DNA of 64,000 nt. Origin: G963678255 sp963678255 (GTDB lineage: Bacteria > Cloacimonadota > Cloacimonadia > Cloacimonadales > WRIO01). Position numbers and translations under genes: made by a program. Below, piece after piece: positions 27,515-37,305 of the stretch (the first letter of the stretch is position 1; each line of letters begins with the position of its first letter). Under the pieces are notes generated by a model. The model made no database searches. It had not been told where the DNA came from and saw only the letters and a list, made by a program, of their open reading frames with translations. Location of the stretch: the NCBI GenBank assembly GCA_963678255.2, contig CAXXTW010000002.1, positions 1,488,001 to 1,552,000 on the forward strand, in the 5' to 3' direction.

Positions 27515-28125
27515 GATTCATTCCTTTTCTGATAAAGATAACGAATAGATAACTTTATCGCTTCCTGAGTGGTTACTTTTTTTGGATAGGAAATCTCACG
27601 AAATGCTTTATGGATCTCATATATTTTAAAACCTAAGGTTAACAAAGCTGATTCAGCCTGTTGGAATACTTCATTTTCGATTATAGCTTGATTTTGAGAA
27701 CCGGCGTTATCAAATTCTAATTCCTGAACTTTGTCTTTCAATTCAATAATTAATCGTTGTGCTGACTTTAATCCCAGACCGGGAGCTGTCGATAACAACT
27801 TGTAGTTATTGGATAAAATTGAGGATACAATTTCTGACACGGATAAAGAGGATAAGACTGACAGGGCAATTCTTGGTCCAATTCTGCTGATACTAATCAA
27901 TAATCTAAACAAATCCCGTTCTATTTGTGAAAAAAAACCAAATAATCTATTCCCATCATCCTGATTGTAATGAACATGTATTAATAGTTTCACTTCAGCA
28001 TTTACATCTGGTAGATTTTCAAAGGTACATAGAGGGATTTTAATATCATATCCTACTCCTGCACAATCAATAATAACTGCTGATGGATTCTTTTCTACCA
28101 ACATACCCCTTAAATAAGCAAACAT
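27511..28125 (-). CDS. ruvA: Holliday junction DNA helicase subunit RuvA
   Basis: A 204-residue RuvA: N-terminal OB fold (MFAYLRGMLVEKNPSAVIIDCAGVGYDIKIP), two helix-hairpin-helix segments (ISRIGPRIALSVLSSL and APGLGLKSAQRLIIELKDK), and a C-terminal domain III that regulates RuvB. It binds four-way junctions as a tetramer. ruvB is not in this window. Lies 44 bp after ruvC. Confidence 0.96.
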   Translation of the reverse strand: MFAYLRGMLVEKNPSAVIIDCAGVGYDIKIPLCTFENLPDVNAEVKLLIHVHYNQDDGNRLFGFFSQIERDLFRLLISISRIGPRIALSVLSSLSVSEIVSSILSNNYKLLSTAPGLGLKSAQRLIIELKDKVQELEFDNAGSQNQAIIENEVFQQAESALLTLGFKIYEIHKAFREISYPKKVTTQEAIKLSIRYLYQKRNES

Positions 28126-28169
28126 ATTTTTTTTTCCTTGAATAATGTTATTCTAAAAAACACAGATAG

Positions 28170-28664
28170 TCAAGTCTTTTGTAATAATAAATTAAACTTC
28201 TCTTTATTAAATAAGCATAAAGCAGTGGCTAAGGCATCAGCAGAATCTTCTTTGATTTCTTGAGTTTTTAGATTGAGAATATTTTGTACCATAAAAGCCA
28301 CCTGTTTTTTTGAAGCATTGCCATTCCCAACAACAGACTGTTTAATTTCACGAGGAGAATATTCGAGAACAGGTATAGAATACTCAGCAAAGGCTAATAA
28401 TATTACACCTCGAACATGACTCAAAGTAAAGGATGATTGTATATTCTTACCGTAAAATATAGTTTCGACACTTGCCATATTGGGTTTATATTCTTCAATA
28501 ATTTTCTTTATTTGCTGATAGACATAGAGTAATCTATCAGACAATTCTTTTGATTGTTTGATAGATATCACTCCACATCCAGCAGCTATAATTTTATTTT
28601 TATGGACTTCTAACAATCCATATCCACAGTTACGACTTCCGGGATCAACTCCCATTAAAATCAT
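28170..28664 (-). CDS. ruvC: Holliday junction resolvase RuvC
   Basis: A 164-residue endonuclease that cuts Holliday junctions symmetrically. Catalytic acids visible: D7 in MGVDPGS, E67 in SVETIF, and the C-terminal DSADALATALC pair. YGKNIQSSFTLSHVRG matches the junction-binding region. Its start overlaps the yebC stop by 4 bp, a common yebC-ruvC-ruvA order. Confidence 0.96.
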   Translation of the reverse strand: MILMGVDPGSRNCGYGLLEVHKNKIIAAGCGVISIKQSKELSDRLLYVYQQIKKIIEEYKPNMASVETIFYGKNIQSSFTLSHVRGVILLAFAEYSIPVLEYSPREIKQSVVGNGNASKKQVAFMVQNILNLKTQEIKEDSADALATALCLFNKEKFNLLLQKT

Positions 28665-29410
28665 TCAAAATTAACCTTTTCCAAGACTTCGTCAGAGATA
28701 TCCCAATTCGCATAAACTTTTTGAACATCGTCTAAATCTTCAATTTTTTCAATTAATTTTAAGAGTTTTTCAGCAACAGCATCTGCATTAACAGTTGATT
28801 TTGCCACTCTAGTTAGCTCAGCTTTTATGATTCTATAGCCTAATTTTTCCATCTCAATGATAACTTTATTAAATTCAGGTAAAGAAGAATAAACGGTATA
28901 GATTTCATCTTCTTTTATCACATCGTCAGCACCAGCTTCTAAGGCATTCATCATGATATCATCTTCTTCAATACCAGTAGCATCGATTTCAACCATACCT
29001 TTTTGAACAAAATTCCAGCTAACAGAGCCACTCTCTGCCATAGTTCCACCGTATTTTGAAAAAGAGTGACGAATTTCAGCGACAGTTCTGTTTTTATTAT
29101 CGGTCAAACAATCAACGATAATAGCTACACCACCGTGTCCATAACCTTCATAGGTAATTTCTTCATAGTTTATACCTTCAATTTCACCCGTTCCACGCTT
29201 GATTGCTTTATCGATGTTATCTTTAGGCATATTGTTATCTCGAGCAGTCTGAACAGCCGTTCTTAAGCGAGGATTCATTCCTAAATCACCCCCGCCATCT
29301 CTTGCAGCCAAGATGATTTCTTTTACGATTCGGGTAAAGATTTTACCTCTTTTTGCATCTGCAGCACCCTTTTTATGTTTAATCGAGCTCCACTTATTAT
29401 GTCCTGACAT
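28661..29410 (-). CDS. yebC: YebC/PmpR family protein
   Basis: A 249-residue YebC/TACO1 protein beginning with the diagnostic MSGHNKWSSIKHKKGAADAKRG-type N-terminus (first 20 residues are near-invariant in the family). MPKDNIDKAIKRGTGE and EGYGHGGVAIIVDCLTDN are further signatures. Described both as a transcription regulator and as a translation factor relieving stalling at polyproline-like motifs. First gene of the six-gene operon; a terminator-like hairpin at 29448-29471 lies just upstream. Confidence 0.96.
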   Translation of the reverse strand: MSGHNKWSSIKHKKGAADAKRGKIFTRIVKEIILAARDGGGDLGMNPRLRTAVQTARDNNMPKDNIDKAIKRGTGEIEGINYEEITYEGYGHGGVAIIVDCLTDNKNRTVAEIRHSFSKYGGTMAESGSVSWNFVQKGMVEIDATGIEEDDIMMNALEAGADDVIKEDEIYTVYSSLPEFNKVIIEMEKLGYRIIKAELTRVAKSTVNADAVAEKLLKLIEKIEDLDDVQKVYANWDISDEVLEKVNFE

Positions 29411-29447
29411 AATTCCTCCGGGAATATTAGTTATTTAAAATAAAAAA

Positions 29448-29471
29448 GTTACCTGACTAATGACAGGTAAC
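29448..29471 (-). terminator. Intrinsic terminator
   Basis: Perfect 8-bp stem (GTTACCTG/CAGGTAAC on the plus strand, 8-nt loop) followed on the minus strand by TTTTTTATTTT. It would end transcripts from the EF-G-like gene, but lies only ~38 bp before yebC, so an attenuator role for the yebC operon cannot be excluded. Confidence 0.75.
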
Positions 29472-29567
29472 TAGATACACACTTTAATGCCGAAAAACCA
29501 TACAATGTTTTTTTTTGCAAGAATTATTTTTGGAAAAGCCCATGTACAATTTTGATTATATAGTAAA

Positions 29568-29595
29568 CCGTCCCTATGATAATTCAAAGGGACGG
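29568..29595 (-). terminator. Hairpin downstream of EF-G-like gene
   Basis: Perfect 8-bp stem CCGTCCCT/AGGGACGG with a 12-nt loop, 24 bp past the EF-G-like stop. The T-run is better on the plus strand (ATTTTTTA) than on the minus (TTTACTATA), so it is possibly bidirectional. Confidence 0.6.
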
Positions 29596-29619
29596 ATTTT
29601 TTATTGATAAACATTTTGA

Positions 29620-31674
29620 TTATTCTTCTTCTTTTTTGTAAGCTTCCACAACAGCTTTTGCAATCTCTTCAGGAACTTTTTCAAAATGAGAGAACTTCTG
29701 AGTGAACATTCCTCTACCTTGAGTTAAAGACTTCAAAGCGGGGAAATAACCAAAAAGTTCAGCTAAAGGTACAGCAGCTTTCAAAATTTGTTTTTTACCT
29801 TGTTGTTCCATTCCCATGATTTTACCGCGACGAGTAGAGATATCTCCCATCACATCACCCATATATTCAGTAGGAATAATAATCTCAGTTTCATGAATTG
29901 GTTCCAATAAAATAGGTTTTGCCATTCCGAAACCTTCTTTTAAACATAATGAAGAAGCGATTTTAAAAGCCATTTCTGAAGAGTCAACATCATGATAGCT
30001 ACCAAAATAGACATCAACGCTAATGTCAACGACTCTGTAACCGGCAATAATACCTCTTTCCAAGGTCTCATTAATACCTTTTTCAATAGCAGGCACAAAG
30101 TTAGCAGGGATAGTTCCACCAACGATAGAGTTGATAAATTTATATCCTTCACCACGAGGCATTGGATTAATACGGAAATAAACTTCACCATATTGTCCTT
30201 TACCACCAGATTGTTTTTTATGTCTGTATTTATGATCAGCATTTCCCATGATAGTTTCTTTATAAGGGATTTTAGGAGTTTTTAATAATGCTTCTACTTT
30301 ATATCTATTTTTTAATCTTTTCTGAACTAAGGTCATCTGTTGTTCACCCATACCAGCTAATACATGTTCATGGGTTTCACTATTTAAAGAAGAAATTATG
30401 GTAGGATCTTCTCCTAACAATTTTGATAAAGCCTGTCCAATTTTGTCTTCGTCATTTTGATTGTTAGCAGAGATTGTTTGCCAATAAACCGGGCTAGGTA
30501 GAGAAACTTGAAAGGCTTTTACCTTACTGTTTCCAGAGACAAGAGTTGTAAGGCCCTTTGCAACTTTCAATTTAACTAAACCGCCAATTTCACCAGCATG
30601 TAATTCAGCAGCATCATTTCTGGTTTTCCCTTGGAAAAAGTACATAGAAGACACTTTATCTTTCTGATCTTTTTCAGGGACATAAACATCCATTCCTGAT
30701 TTCAAGGTACCAGAATAAACTCTAACTAAAGCCACATCACCCATATTAGGATCAACGATAGATTTGAAAACATAGGCAACGAGGTCTCCGTTTTGAGAGC
30801 AAATGATTTGTTTTTCTTTTCCATCATCAAAGACAGTCATATTTTTCTTAGCTTCCGGAGAAGGCAAATACTCAACAATAGCGTCCATTAAAGCCTGAAT
30901 ACCAACAGCAGTGCTTGCTGAAGTACAAAATGCAGGAATAATATTATCGTCAACAATAGCTTTAATTAAACCTTTAGTTAATTCCTCTTCAGACAATTCC
31001 ATAGTTTCCAGATATTTTTCAAGTAAAGCTTCATCAGTTTCAGCGATAGCTTCTGAGAGAGAAGCTTTTGCTTCTTCATATTCATCAGCAACATCTGCTG
31101 GAATATCTACAATCTTACCATCAATAATTGCTTTCCCTTTGATGACATCAACAACACCTTTATAACCCGCTTCACGGCCTATTGGTATCAATACAGGAAC
31201 ACAAGTCATTCCGGCATTTTCTTTAATGCTATCAAGCACCTTCTGATAATCCGCCTGGTCAACATCCATTTTATTAACAATTATTGCTTTGGAAATTTTC
31301 TTTCCTTCAAGCATTTCTAGTGATTTCTCCAGACCGACTTCATAACCACCGGTTGCATTGGCGACTAATACGATTGTATCAGCAGCAGTCGTTGCAGCTA
31401 TCTGATCTCCAATGAAATCAGCATAACCGGGGGTATCAATCAGATTGATCCGATGATTCTTCCAGTCAGCATAACCAACACTCATGACCAAGGAAATTCC
31501 TTTTTCAATTTCGTCCTGATCATAATCCATTACAGTATTTCCATCTGTAATTTTGCCTAAACGGTTAGTCATCTTTGAATGAAAGAGCATCTGCTCAATT
31601 ATACTGGTTTTTCCAGCGCCACTGGATCCGATTAAAGCGATATTTCGGATGGCGTTCATTTCATAATTTTTCAT
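29620..31674 (-). CDS. Elongation factor G-like GTPase (type II)
   Basis: A 684-residue translational GTPase with the five-domain EF-G layout. G motifs: GSSGAGKTS (P-loop, with the serine variant instead of GHVDAGKT), IDTPGYADF (G3), VNKMD (G4). Domain II near residues 290-380, domain IV near 470-590 (KQSGGKGQYGEVYFRI, typical), domain V MGDVMGDISTRRGKIMGM. The P-loop and EIEKGISL variants place it with EF-G-like (EFG II) paralogues rather than the main FusA; whether it drives translocation or ribosome recycling is unknown. Promoter at 31714-31742; hairpins follow. Confidence 0.93.
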   Translation of the reverse strand: MKNYEMNAIRNIALIGSSGAGKTSIIEQMLFHSKMTNRLGKITDGNTVMDYDQDEIEKGISLVMSVGYADWKNHRINLIDTPGYADFIGDQIAATTAADTIVLVANATGGYEVGLEKSLEMLEGKKISKAIIVNKMDVDQADYQKVLDSIKENAGMTCVPVLIPIGREAGYKGVVDVIKGKAIIDGKIVDIPADVADEYEEAKASLSEAIAETDEALLEKYLETMELSEEELTKGLIKAIVDDNIIPAFCTSASTAVGIQALMDAIVEYLPSPEAKKNMTVFDDGKEKQIICSQNGDLVAYVFKSIVDPNMGDVALVRVYSGTLKSGMDVYVPEKDQKDKVSSMYFFQGKTRNDAAELHAGEIGGLVKLKVAKGLTTLVSGNSKVKAFQVSLPSPVYWQTISANNQNDEDKIGQALSKLLGEDPTIISSLNSETHEHVLAGMGEQQMTLVQKRLKNRYKVEALLKTPKIPYKETIMGNADHKYRHKKQSGGKGQYGEVYFRINPMPRGEGYKFINSIVGGTIPANFVPAIEKGINETLERGIIAGYRVVDISVDVYFGSYHDVDSSEMAFKIASSLCLKEGFGMAKPILLEPIHETEIIIPTEYMGDVMGDISTRRGKIMGMEQQGKKQILKAAVPLAELFGYFPALKSLTQGRGMFTQKFSHFEKVPEEIAKAVVEAYKKEEE

Positions 31675-31713
31675 CTTTCCCCCGATGCATTAGGATTTTA
31701 CTCAATTTAAACC

Positions 31714-31742
31714 AAATTACAAAGTTCTACAAATTTTGTCAA
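31714..31742 (-). promoter_or_regulatory. Promoter of EF-G-like gene
   Basis: Minus-strand TTGACA (31737-31742), 17-nt spacer, TAATTT (31714-31719), 40 bp before the ATG at 31674. Confidence 0.55.
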
Positions 31743-31903
31743 TAAAATGTTGAACCCCTTCAACGCTCTGATACTCAACAAGAAGTAATTATTTCCGCTC
31801 CCTTAATGCATATATCGACTTAAAAAAAACTAGATTCACTCTTAGAATTTAATAAAAGTAAATCTTAATATTGAAAAATTTGAAGAAAAAGAGTTCAATT
31901 TAC

Positions 31904-31932
31904 TTGACAAGGTAAATTATTTGCTTTATTCT
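31904..31932 (+). promoter_or_regulatory. Promoter of TPR/HisKA gene
   Basis: TTGACA (31904-31909), 17-nt spacer, TATTCT (31927-31932), 29 bp before the start at 31961. Confidence 0.65.
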
Positions 31933-31960
31933 TATAAAAAATAATTAAGGTTGTGTTATA

Positions 31961-33187
31961 ATGAATATGAATACCCAGAATGAGGAACTCATTTCTATAG
32001 ATAATGAAATAAGTAAAAATCCAGATGACAGAGAACTGAAGATAAAAAAGATCCTTAAGACACTTGAAATTGCCTATGAAACACTATTACAAAGTCATGA
32101 CAAAGCACTTCCTTATTTTAAAACAGCTATGGAATTATCTCAGCAAATCGAGTACAACTATGGTTTGGGAAAGACTAATCACTTATTGGCTATGTCAAAT
32201 TATTACATCATGAATTATAATATTGCGATTGATTTTTATAAAATAGCTCTTTCTTATTATGAAAAGTGCAATTCAATGGTAGAAATAGCTGCGATTTATA
32301 ACAATTTAGGTTTAGTTTTTACTGCATTAAATCAATATAAACAAGCTAAAGAATCCTATTTCAAAGCTCTGGAAATTTACAAAATCTATCCAAGTGATCT
32401 TGGATTATCAAACAGCTACAACAACCTTGGAATTGTAAACAAGTATTTAAGGAAGTACGATTTAGCCATAGAATATTATAAAAAGGATTTAGAGATCTCT
32501 GAAAAAACCAATAATGAGAAGAATATTGCTCGAGCCCATAATAATCTAGCAGCAATATATATACATAAGAATGAATATAAATTAGCATTAACAGCCTTAA
32601 AGAAATCTATACATTACCATATACAAACCAATAATTTAAATGGCCTGGTTTTTAATTATCTCATTTATGGTAATATTTGTTATGAAACCAATAAGAAAAA
32701 AGCAGCTTATCGGTTTCTTGGAAAGGCTCAAGCTTTAGCAAAAACAATAAATAATAAGAAAGCTCTTATCAGTGCGCTAGAAATGAAAGCAAAATTCTAT
32801 GCAAATGATGGTCAATATAGAAAGTCCATTCTTTATTATAAAAAGTATAATGAGATGATAATTTCCAAATTTTCAGAAGAGAATGCTCAAAAACTTGCAG
32901 AGTTACAAAATCAAATAGAAAAGCAAGATACTGAGAAGAATGCTATTAAAGCAACAGCGATCGCTACCAGTCATGAACTCAGGCAACCGCTTATGATTTT
33001 GCAGGCAAACATGGAAATGATGTTTTTAGAAATGGAAAAATATCAAAACTTAACACCTTTTTTAAAATATCAGGAAAAAATATCACAATCAGTTGATAGA
33101 ATGCAAAATACACTTCAGAAGTTAACTGATTTTAACAATATTGATTATGATATTTATACAAATGACATAAAAATGCTTAAAATCTAA
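31961..33187 (+). CDS. TPR protein with lone HisKA-like domain
   Basis: A 408-residue cytoplasmic protein. Residues ~40-300 contain at least six TPRs (e.g. IYNNLGLVFTALNQYKQAKESYFKALEIY), related to Rap/NprR-type or kinase-linked TPR sensors. A coiled-coil (~300-335) leads to SHELRQPLMILQANMEMM with H338, an H-box of histidine-kinase dimerisation domains, and a second helix (~370-395). The ORF ends there: no N, G1 or G2 boxes of a HATPase domain. It could act as a phosphotransfer/dimerisation partner or be a decayed kinase. The stop is followed by an ATTA microsatellite, and no HATPase-coding sequence follows. Confidence 0.8.
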   Translation: MNMNTQNEELISIDNEISKNPDDRELKIKKILKTLEIAYETLLQSHDKALPYFKTAMELSQQIEYNYGLGKTNHLLAMSNYYIMNYNIAIDFYKIALSYYEKCNSMVEIAAIYNNLGLVFTALNQYKQAKESYFKALEIYKIYPSDLGLSNSYNNLGIVNKYLRKYDLAIEYYKKDLEISEKTNNEKNIARAHNNLAAIYIHKNEYKLALTALKKSIHYHIQTNNLNGLVFNYLIYGNICYETNKKKAAYRFLGKAQALAKTINNKKALISALEMKAKFYANDGQYRKSILYYKKYNEMIISKFSEENAQKLAELQNQIEKQDTEKNAIKATAIATSHELRQPLMILQANMEMMFLEMEKYQNLTPFLKYQEKISQSVDRMQNTLQKLTDFNNIDYDIYTNDIKMLKI

Positions 33188-33211
33188 ATTAATTAATTAA
33201 TTAATTAATTA
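33187..33211. repeat. ATTA microsatellite
   Basis: About six tandem ATTA units between convergent stop codons. Slippage here could alter the 3' end of the TPR/HisKA gene only downstream of its stop. Confidence 0.8.
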
Positions 33212-33212
33212 G

Positions 33213-35234
33213 TTAAAAACTATAAGCGATTCTAAACTTTGCATACATTGTATCAAAACTGGTTACCCAAGCTCCATCTTCTTTAAAACCACCTTTTGAG
33301 ATCCCTGTATAAATTGTAGAGCCTTTAATAATATCATATTGAAGATTCACATAAAACCCGTATCTCCCAATAAAATATTGACTATATCTATACCCACTGG
33401 CAATATTAAATTTTTGGCTCAAATAGTTTTTCATTTCAATATTGAGAATATGAAATCGGGGATCAACTATTAACTGATCATTATTGCTAAGATAAGGATA
33501 AGAATAAAATTCAACACTTCCATTGAAATTCATGTACTGAAAGGGTTTATAATCTAAAGAAGGTTCAACAGAAGAATAAACAAGTTTTTTTTCCAGATCA
33601 TAGTTATAATCTCTACCAAATCCATACTTAAATCCTAAGTAAAAGTCATAATCTTGAAAAGAATAACCTAGATAATTCCTTGTCTGAGGCAAATCATTTC
33701 TTTTCCCATTCTCACGAAGCATATTATAAGAAAAATTGTAATCTTGATAAAAGGGACCAATTGGGTCTAACTTAAAATATAAACCTGTGTTTATTTTCAT
33801 TGGGATAAAGGGATCCGTTATATAAGTAGGTTCAAACCAATAACTTGCTTCAAAACTCTCATAGTTCTTATAATTGTTATCTGAGTAGGAGATATTTAAA
33901 GCACCATAGGCAATACTGGGATCATAGATTCTGCCCATCTTAGCCATAAAATCTTTAGTATATGCACCAATTTTTATGTAATACGACCACTTTTCATTTT
34001 TTAAATTTATATTTAAATAAGAATCTATTCCTTCTGTTGTCTCCAGACTGTCTTTTAACAAAGTCAGTGTGTTTTTCCATTGAATACTGTTATTTGAGTT
34101 AAAATACAGAGCAGGATTTATCTGAAGAACATAATTTTCGTATTGATCATTTACTTGATTTATAGAATACAAGCCAAATTCCATATTATCAAATTTTGGT
34201 TTTATACTAAACAAGCCATAATAATTATCTTTGTAGGGGTTATCAATATTGTCTTTATCCTTACAAAAGAGAACTCCATAGTTGAAGGCATCATTTGTAC
34301 CTGTTATTTTTCCTGCATATTCTGGTTGTAATATATTTCTTGAATAGAAGATATCACTATCAATATCAAAAACATTCAAATCTTCAGTAAAGAAATACCT
34401 ATTTTCATTATAAAAGGGCTGATATTTTAAATTAAAATTATTCTGAGCTTGATCAAGGGGAATATCAGAAAAATCAGGATTCATACATAGCTTAAAATTC
34501 ATCAAAGAATTTGGTTTAAAACTGAAATCCATCCCAAATTGTTCTTTATTAAATCTATCCTTTTTATTTAAGATATCATAAACGGGTGTGTAATAGGGAA
34601 TAATTTGCATATTCAGATTGACTGGTAAGGTTTTATCTATTGTAATAGGATGGCCATTTTTGAAATAATCTCTTCCCATCAAAGATATACTTAGAAAGGG
34701 ATCAGAATATAAGGTATTACTTTTAATATATTGTCTGCAAAAAGAGACATTCCAATGATAAGGAGGAGCACCCATATAGCGTAAATCTTTAAAGGGAACT
34801 GTCATTTTGCAATACCAAATATTGTTATCAAAGGAGTTTTCTGCTTTAAAGTGACTATCCCATTGATTATTTAGATTAAATTGATTATCTCGAATTGCAT
34901 CCATGGTTGAACCATCGGGATAACAATAAAATACATAACAATAATTATCTCCTGGTAGAGTTGTTATCTGAGCCCGTAAGAAATCTGAGTCCTGAAACTC
35001 ATCTTCTCTACCCTTTTTTTCTATGGAAAATCCTTCCTGCATTTCTGCTTCCCAATTAAAATAAATATTTTCGTCATCATATGTAACCTGACACTTAGTT
35101 TTATTTGGAACTGCAACTTTAGAATCTGGTTGTATTGAGACTAAATCATCAAATAGATAAACATTTGAAGTCCCTCCATAAATCACCGATTGATAAACAA
35201 ATATAAAAAATATTAATATTATTATCCTTCTCAT
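33213..35234 (-). CDS. CBM9-like/outer-membrane barrel protein (DUF5916-like)
   Basis: About 673 residues. Signal peptide at the chosen start (MRRIIILIFFIFVYQSVIYG); residues ~25-200 resemble the carbohydrate-binding family 9-like beta-sandwich (FNWEAEMQEGFS, SDFLRAQI, WYCKMTVPFKDLRY) that precedes barrels in DUF5916-type outer-membrane proteins. Residues ~210-673 are beta-rich with alternating aromatics and end in YSF, as expected for a barrel. The start at 35234 has GAGAGGGAA directly upstream; an ATG at 35270 is less likely. Function unknown; possibly ligand or glycan binding at the cell surface. Confidence 0.78.
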   Translation of the reverse strand: MRRIIILIFFIFVYQSVIYGGTSNVYLFDDLVSIQPDSKVAVPNKTKCQVTYDDENIYFNWEAEMQEGFSIEKKGREDEFQDSDFLRAQITTLPGDNYCYVFYCYPDGSTMDAIRDNQFNLNNQWDSHFKAENSFDNNIWYCKMTVPFKDLRYMGAPPYHWNVSFCRQYIKSNTLYSDPFLSISLMGRDYFKNGHPITIDKTLPVNLNMQIIPYYTPVYDILNKKDRFNKEQFGMDFSFKPNSLMNFKLCMNPDFSDIPLDQAQNNFNLKYQPFYNENRYFFTEDLNVFDIDSDIFYSRNILQPEYAGKITGTNDAFNYGVLFCKDKDNIDNPYKDNYYGLFSIKPKFDNMEFGLYSINQVNDQYENYVLQINPALYFNSNNSIQWKNTLTLLKDSLETTEGIDSYLNINLKNEKWSYYIKIGAYTKDFMAKMGRIYDPSIAYGALNISYSDNNYKNYESFEASYWFEPTYITDPFIPMKINTGLYFKLDPIGPFYQDYNFSYNMLRENGKRNDLPQTRNYLGYSFQDYDFYLGFKYGFGRDYNYDLEKKLVYSSVEPSLDYKPFQYMNFNGSVEFYSYPYLSNNDQLIVDPRFHILNIEMKNYLSQKFNIASGYRYSQYFIGRYGFYVNLQYDIIKGSTIYTGISKGGFKEDGAWVTSFDTMYAKFRIAYSF

Positions 35235-35362
35235 TTCCCTCTCCCCCATAATTATGAAACAATTTAGCATTTTGTTAAATACTGTGATTTAATCACCTAA
35301 ATACTTTTTGTGTCATTATTGTCAAGAGAGAAATTATTATGAAGTTTTTAAAGTTACTTCTG

Positions 35363-36040
35363 TTATAAATCTAAGCTATCAATTTTATTGTTTATTTCTG
35401 TTCCTCTCATTTCATCTTCTATAAGAGAAAATTCATTTTTAAAGACATTTTGCAAAAAATTACCCTTTTTTAGTAAATGAAGGGAATCACAGGTATCGGT
35501 TAAAGTAGAAAAAATATGAGAAGAAATTATTACTGTTTTTCCTAAAGATTTCAATCGTAAAATAATCTCAGTAATGAGTAAATTGCTATGAATATCAACC
35601 CCATTATAGGGTTCATCCAGAATATAGAGTTTATTTTTTTGAAGCAATATTCCCAATAAAGCCAACTTCTTTTTCATTCCTGTTGAATAAGTATTCGTAT
35701 AATGATCAAGAGGAAGATCAAAAACATTCTTATCTTCAATTTTAAAGTAAGGGATCTTTCTCGCATTACACAAGAGCTGAAGATATTCCTTTCCAGTAAT
35801 ATTAGACATGAAAAACGGATTGGTTGGCAAAAAGCCAAGTTCATCTTTCAATTTACCTTTTGAATAGAGAATCTCGCCAGAATATCTTTCCAAGCCAGTC
35901 ATACATCTAAACAAAGTTGTTTTCCCTGCACCATTTTCACCAACAATCCCATATACATGACCACTTTGAAATGAAAAATCTAGTTTATCCAACACTCTTA
36001 AATCTCCATAAGATTTCTCTAAATTTCTGAGCTCAATCAT
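35363..36040 (-). CDS. ABC transporter ATP-binding protein
   Basis: A 225-residue ABC ATPase. Walker A GENGAGKTT, signature YSTGMKKKLALL (variant of LSGGQ), Walker B LYILDEPYNGVD, and the switch His in IISSHIF. It powers export together with the membrane protein encoded upstream, which it overlaps by 8 bp. The ABC-2-like pairing with a polytopic permease suggests export of an unknown substrate. Confidence 0.93.
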   Translation of the reverse strand: MIELRNLEKSYGDLRVLDKLDFSFQSGHVYGIVGENGAGKTTLFRCMTGLERYSGEILYSKGKLKDELGFLPTNPFFMSNITGKEYLQLLCNARKIPYFKIEDKNVFDLPLDHYTNTYSTGMKKKLALLGILLQKNKLYILDEPYNGVDIHSNLLITEIILRLKSLGKTVIISSHIFSTLTDTCDSLHLLKKGNFLQNVFKNEFSLIEDEMRGTEINNKIDSLDL

Positions 36041-36956
36041 CTAATAATCCTTTCAACTGATCTTTTGACTGTTTATAAAAAAATGGTATGGTTAATAATA
36101 ATAAAAAGGGCAACCATATGGTCATCATAACAATCAATGCTTTTCTGGCACTGATTTCATAGGGATAAGCTGAATATTTGCTTAACAAAGCTGTAATCGC
36201 GAAAATTAATCCTAATAAATAAAATCCCAGAAGAATTGGAATACTTGTATAATTGATCACACTTAAAGCAATCAGAGAAGGCAAACCCAATAATGAAGCA
36301 TAGAGTAACGTTATTTTTATCTTTCCAAGCAGAAACTCTTTAGAATTTGAGGAGTAGATCCAGACAAAAAAAGGATCCTCAGGACTGATATTAAACAAAG
36401 CTGAATTGATTAAGTTAAGTAATAATGAAAATATACCTAGATTAAAGTTATGATAATGAATGGATAAATACGTTAAGCCATAGGAGATTATGACAACAAA
36501 CCAAGTCCTTCTAAACCCTGTGATAAATTCAAAGGGATAACGAGAAAAGGGCGTTGGAATAACAAAATTTACAGAGCTGTTAAAGCGAAACAATGCTGAT
36601 AACACTGAAAACAAGATCAGAATTAAAGCTAAATAATACTGACCTTTAAATTGTAGAAACACTACAAAGGGTAAGGCAAAAAGAAAATTCTCGATAAATC
36701 TGATTGAAAGATAGACTTTATTTGGATAGACTCTTTTCAAAAAATCATTTCTTGCGGGCTCACTATTTTTTCCAATAAAGCTAATCGCTAAAAATAAGTA
36801 AATATAAGCTGCATAAGTTGTTTTAGTAAACAAATATACTGATAACCCGATAAATAAAGATAGAATAATTAGATAACCAATTAGATAATGAGCTCCCCAA
36901 TCAGATAAATATCGATTAAATCTGGTTAATTGAAGTTTAAAATAGTAAGAAATCAT
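36033..36956 (-). CDS. ABC transporter membrane protein
   Basis: A 307-residue polytopic protein with roughly seven to eight hydrophobic helices, a cytosolic start (MISYYFKLQLTRFNRYLSDWG) and a basic C-terminus (FYKQSKDQLKG). No sequence signature I recognise, but the 8-bp overlap with an ABC ATPase gene makes it the likely permease. Substrate unknown. Confidence 0.8.
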   Translation of the reverse strand: MISYYFKLQLTRFNRYLSDWGAHYLIGYLIILSLFIGLSVYLFTKTTYAAYIYLFLAISFIGKNSEPARNDFLKRVYPNKVYLSIRFIENFLFALPFVVFLQFKGQYYLALILILFSVLSALFRFNSSVNFVIPTPFSRYPFEFITGFRRTWFVVIISYGLTYLSIHYHNFNLGIFSLLLNLINSALFNISPEDPFFVWIYSSNSKEFLLGKIKITLLYASLLGLPSLIALSVINYTSIPILLGFYLLGLIFAITALLSKYSAYPYEISARKALIVMMTIWLPFLLLLTIPFFYKQSKDQLKGLLDD

Positions 36957-37305
36957 TTAACAATCTCTCTTTAGCATTATCAACAATAATTCTATATCCT
37001 CAGAAATAATAATTTATTCCTCTCTCATTTTTCCAAATGATCTGTTTTCTATTTTTTATCCAATGGATAATTAAGAAAAAAATGTCAAGAAATAATCACT
37101 TTCTGGTTATGACTCCTCGATATATTACAGGTTGGAAGAATCAAGAGTAGTTAGCAATTCTTGAGAGTGAAGGTTATTTTCGCTGCAAACAGGATGTTCG
37201 CAGAACCGCTGCATTCCTGTGCATTGCTTTCCAAAGTAGAACGAGGTTGTACCTTGTAGGATTAGAAACCGAGTTTTAAAGCCCAGATTCCGATCTCGGC
37301 AAAAG
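36957..37305. other. Intergenic sequence with repeat fragment
   Basis: No gene. A segment near 37182-37205 ('tgcaaacaggatgttcgcag') resembles 4830-4855, so it belongs to the dispersed intergenic repeats. Promoter of the ABC operon was not identified. Confidence 0.4.
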
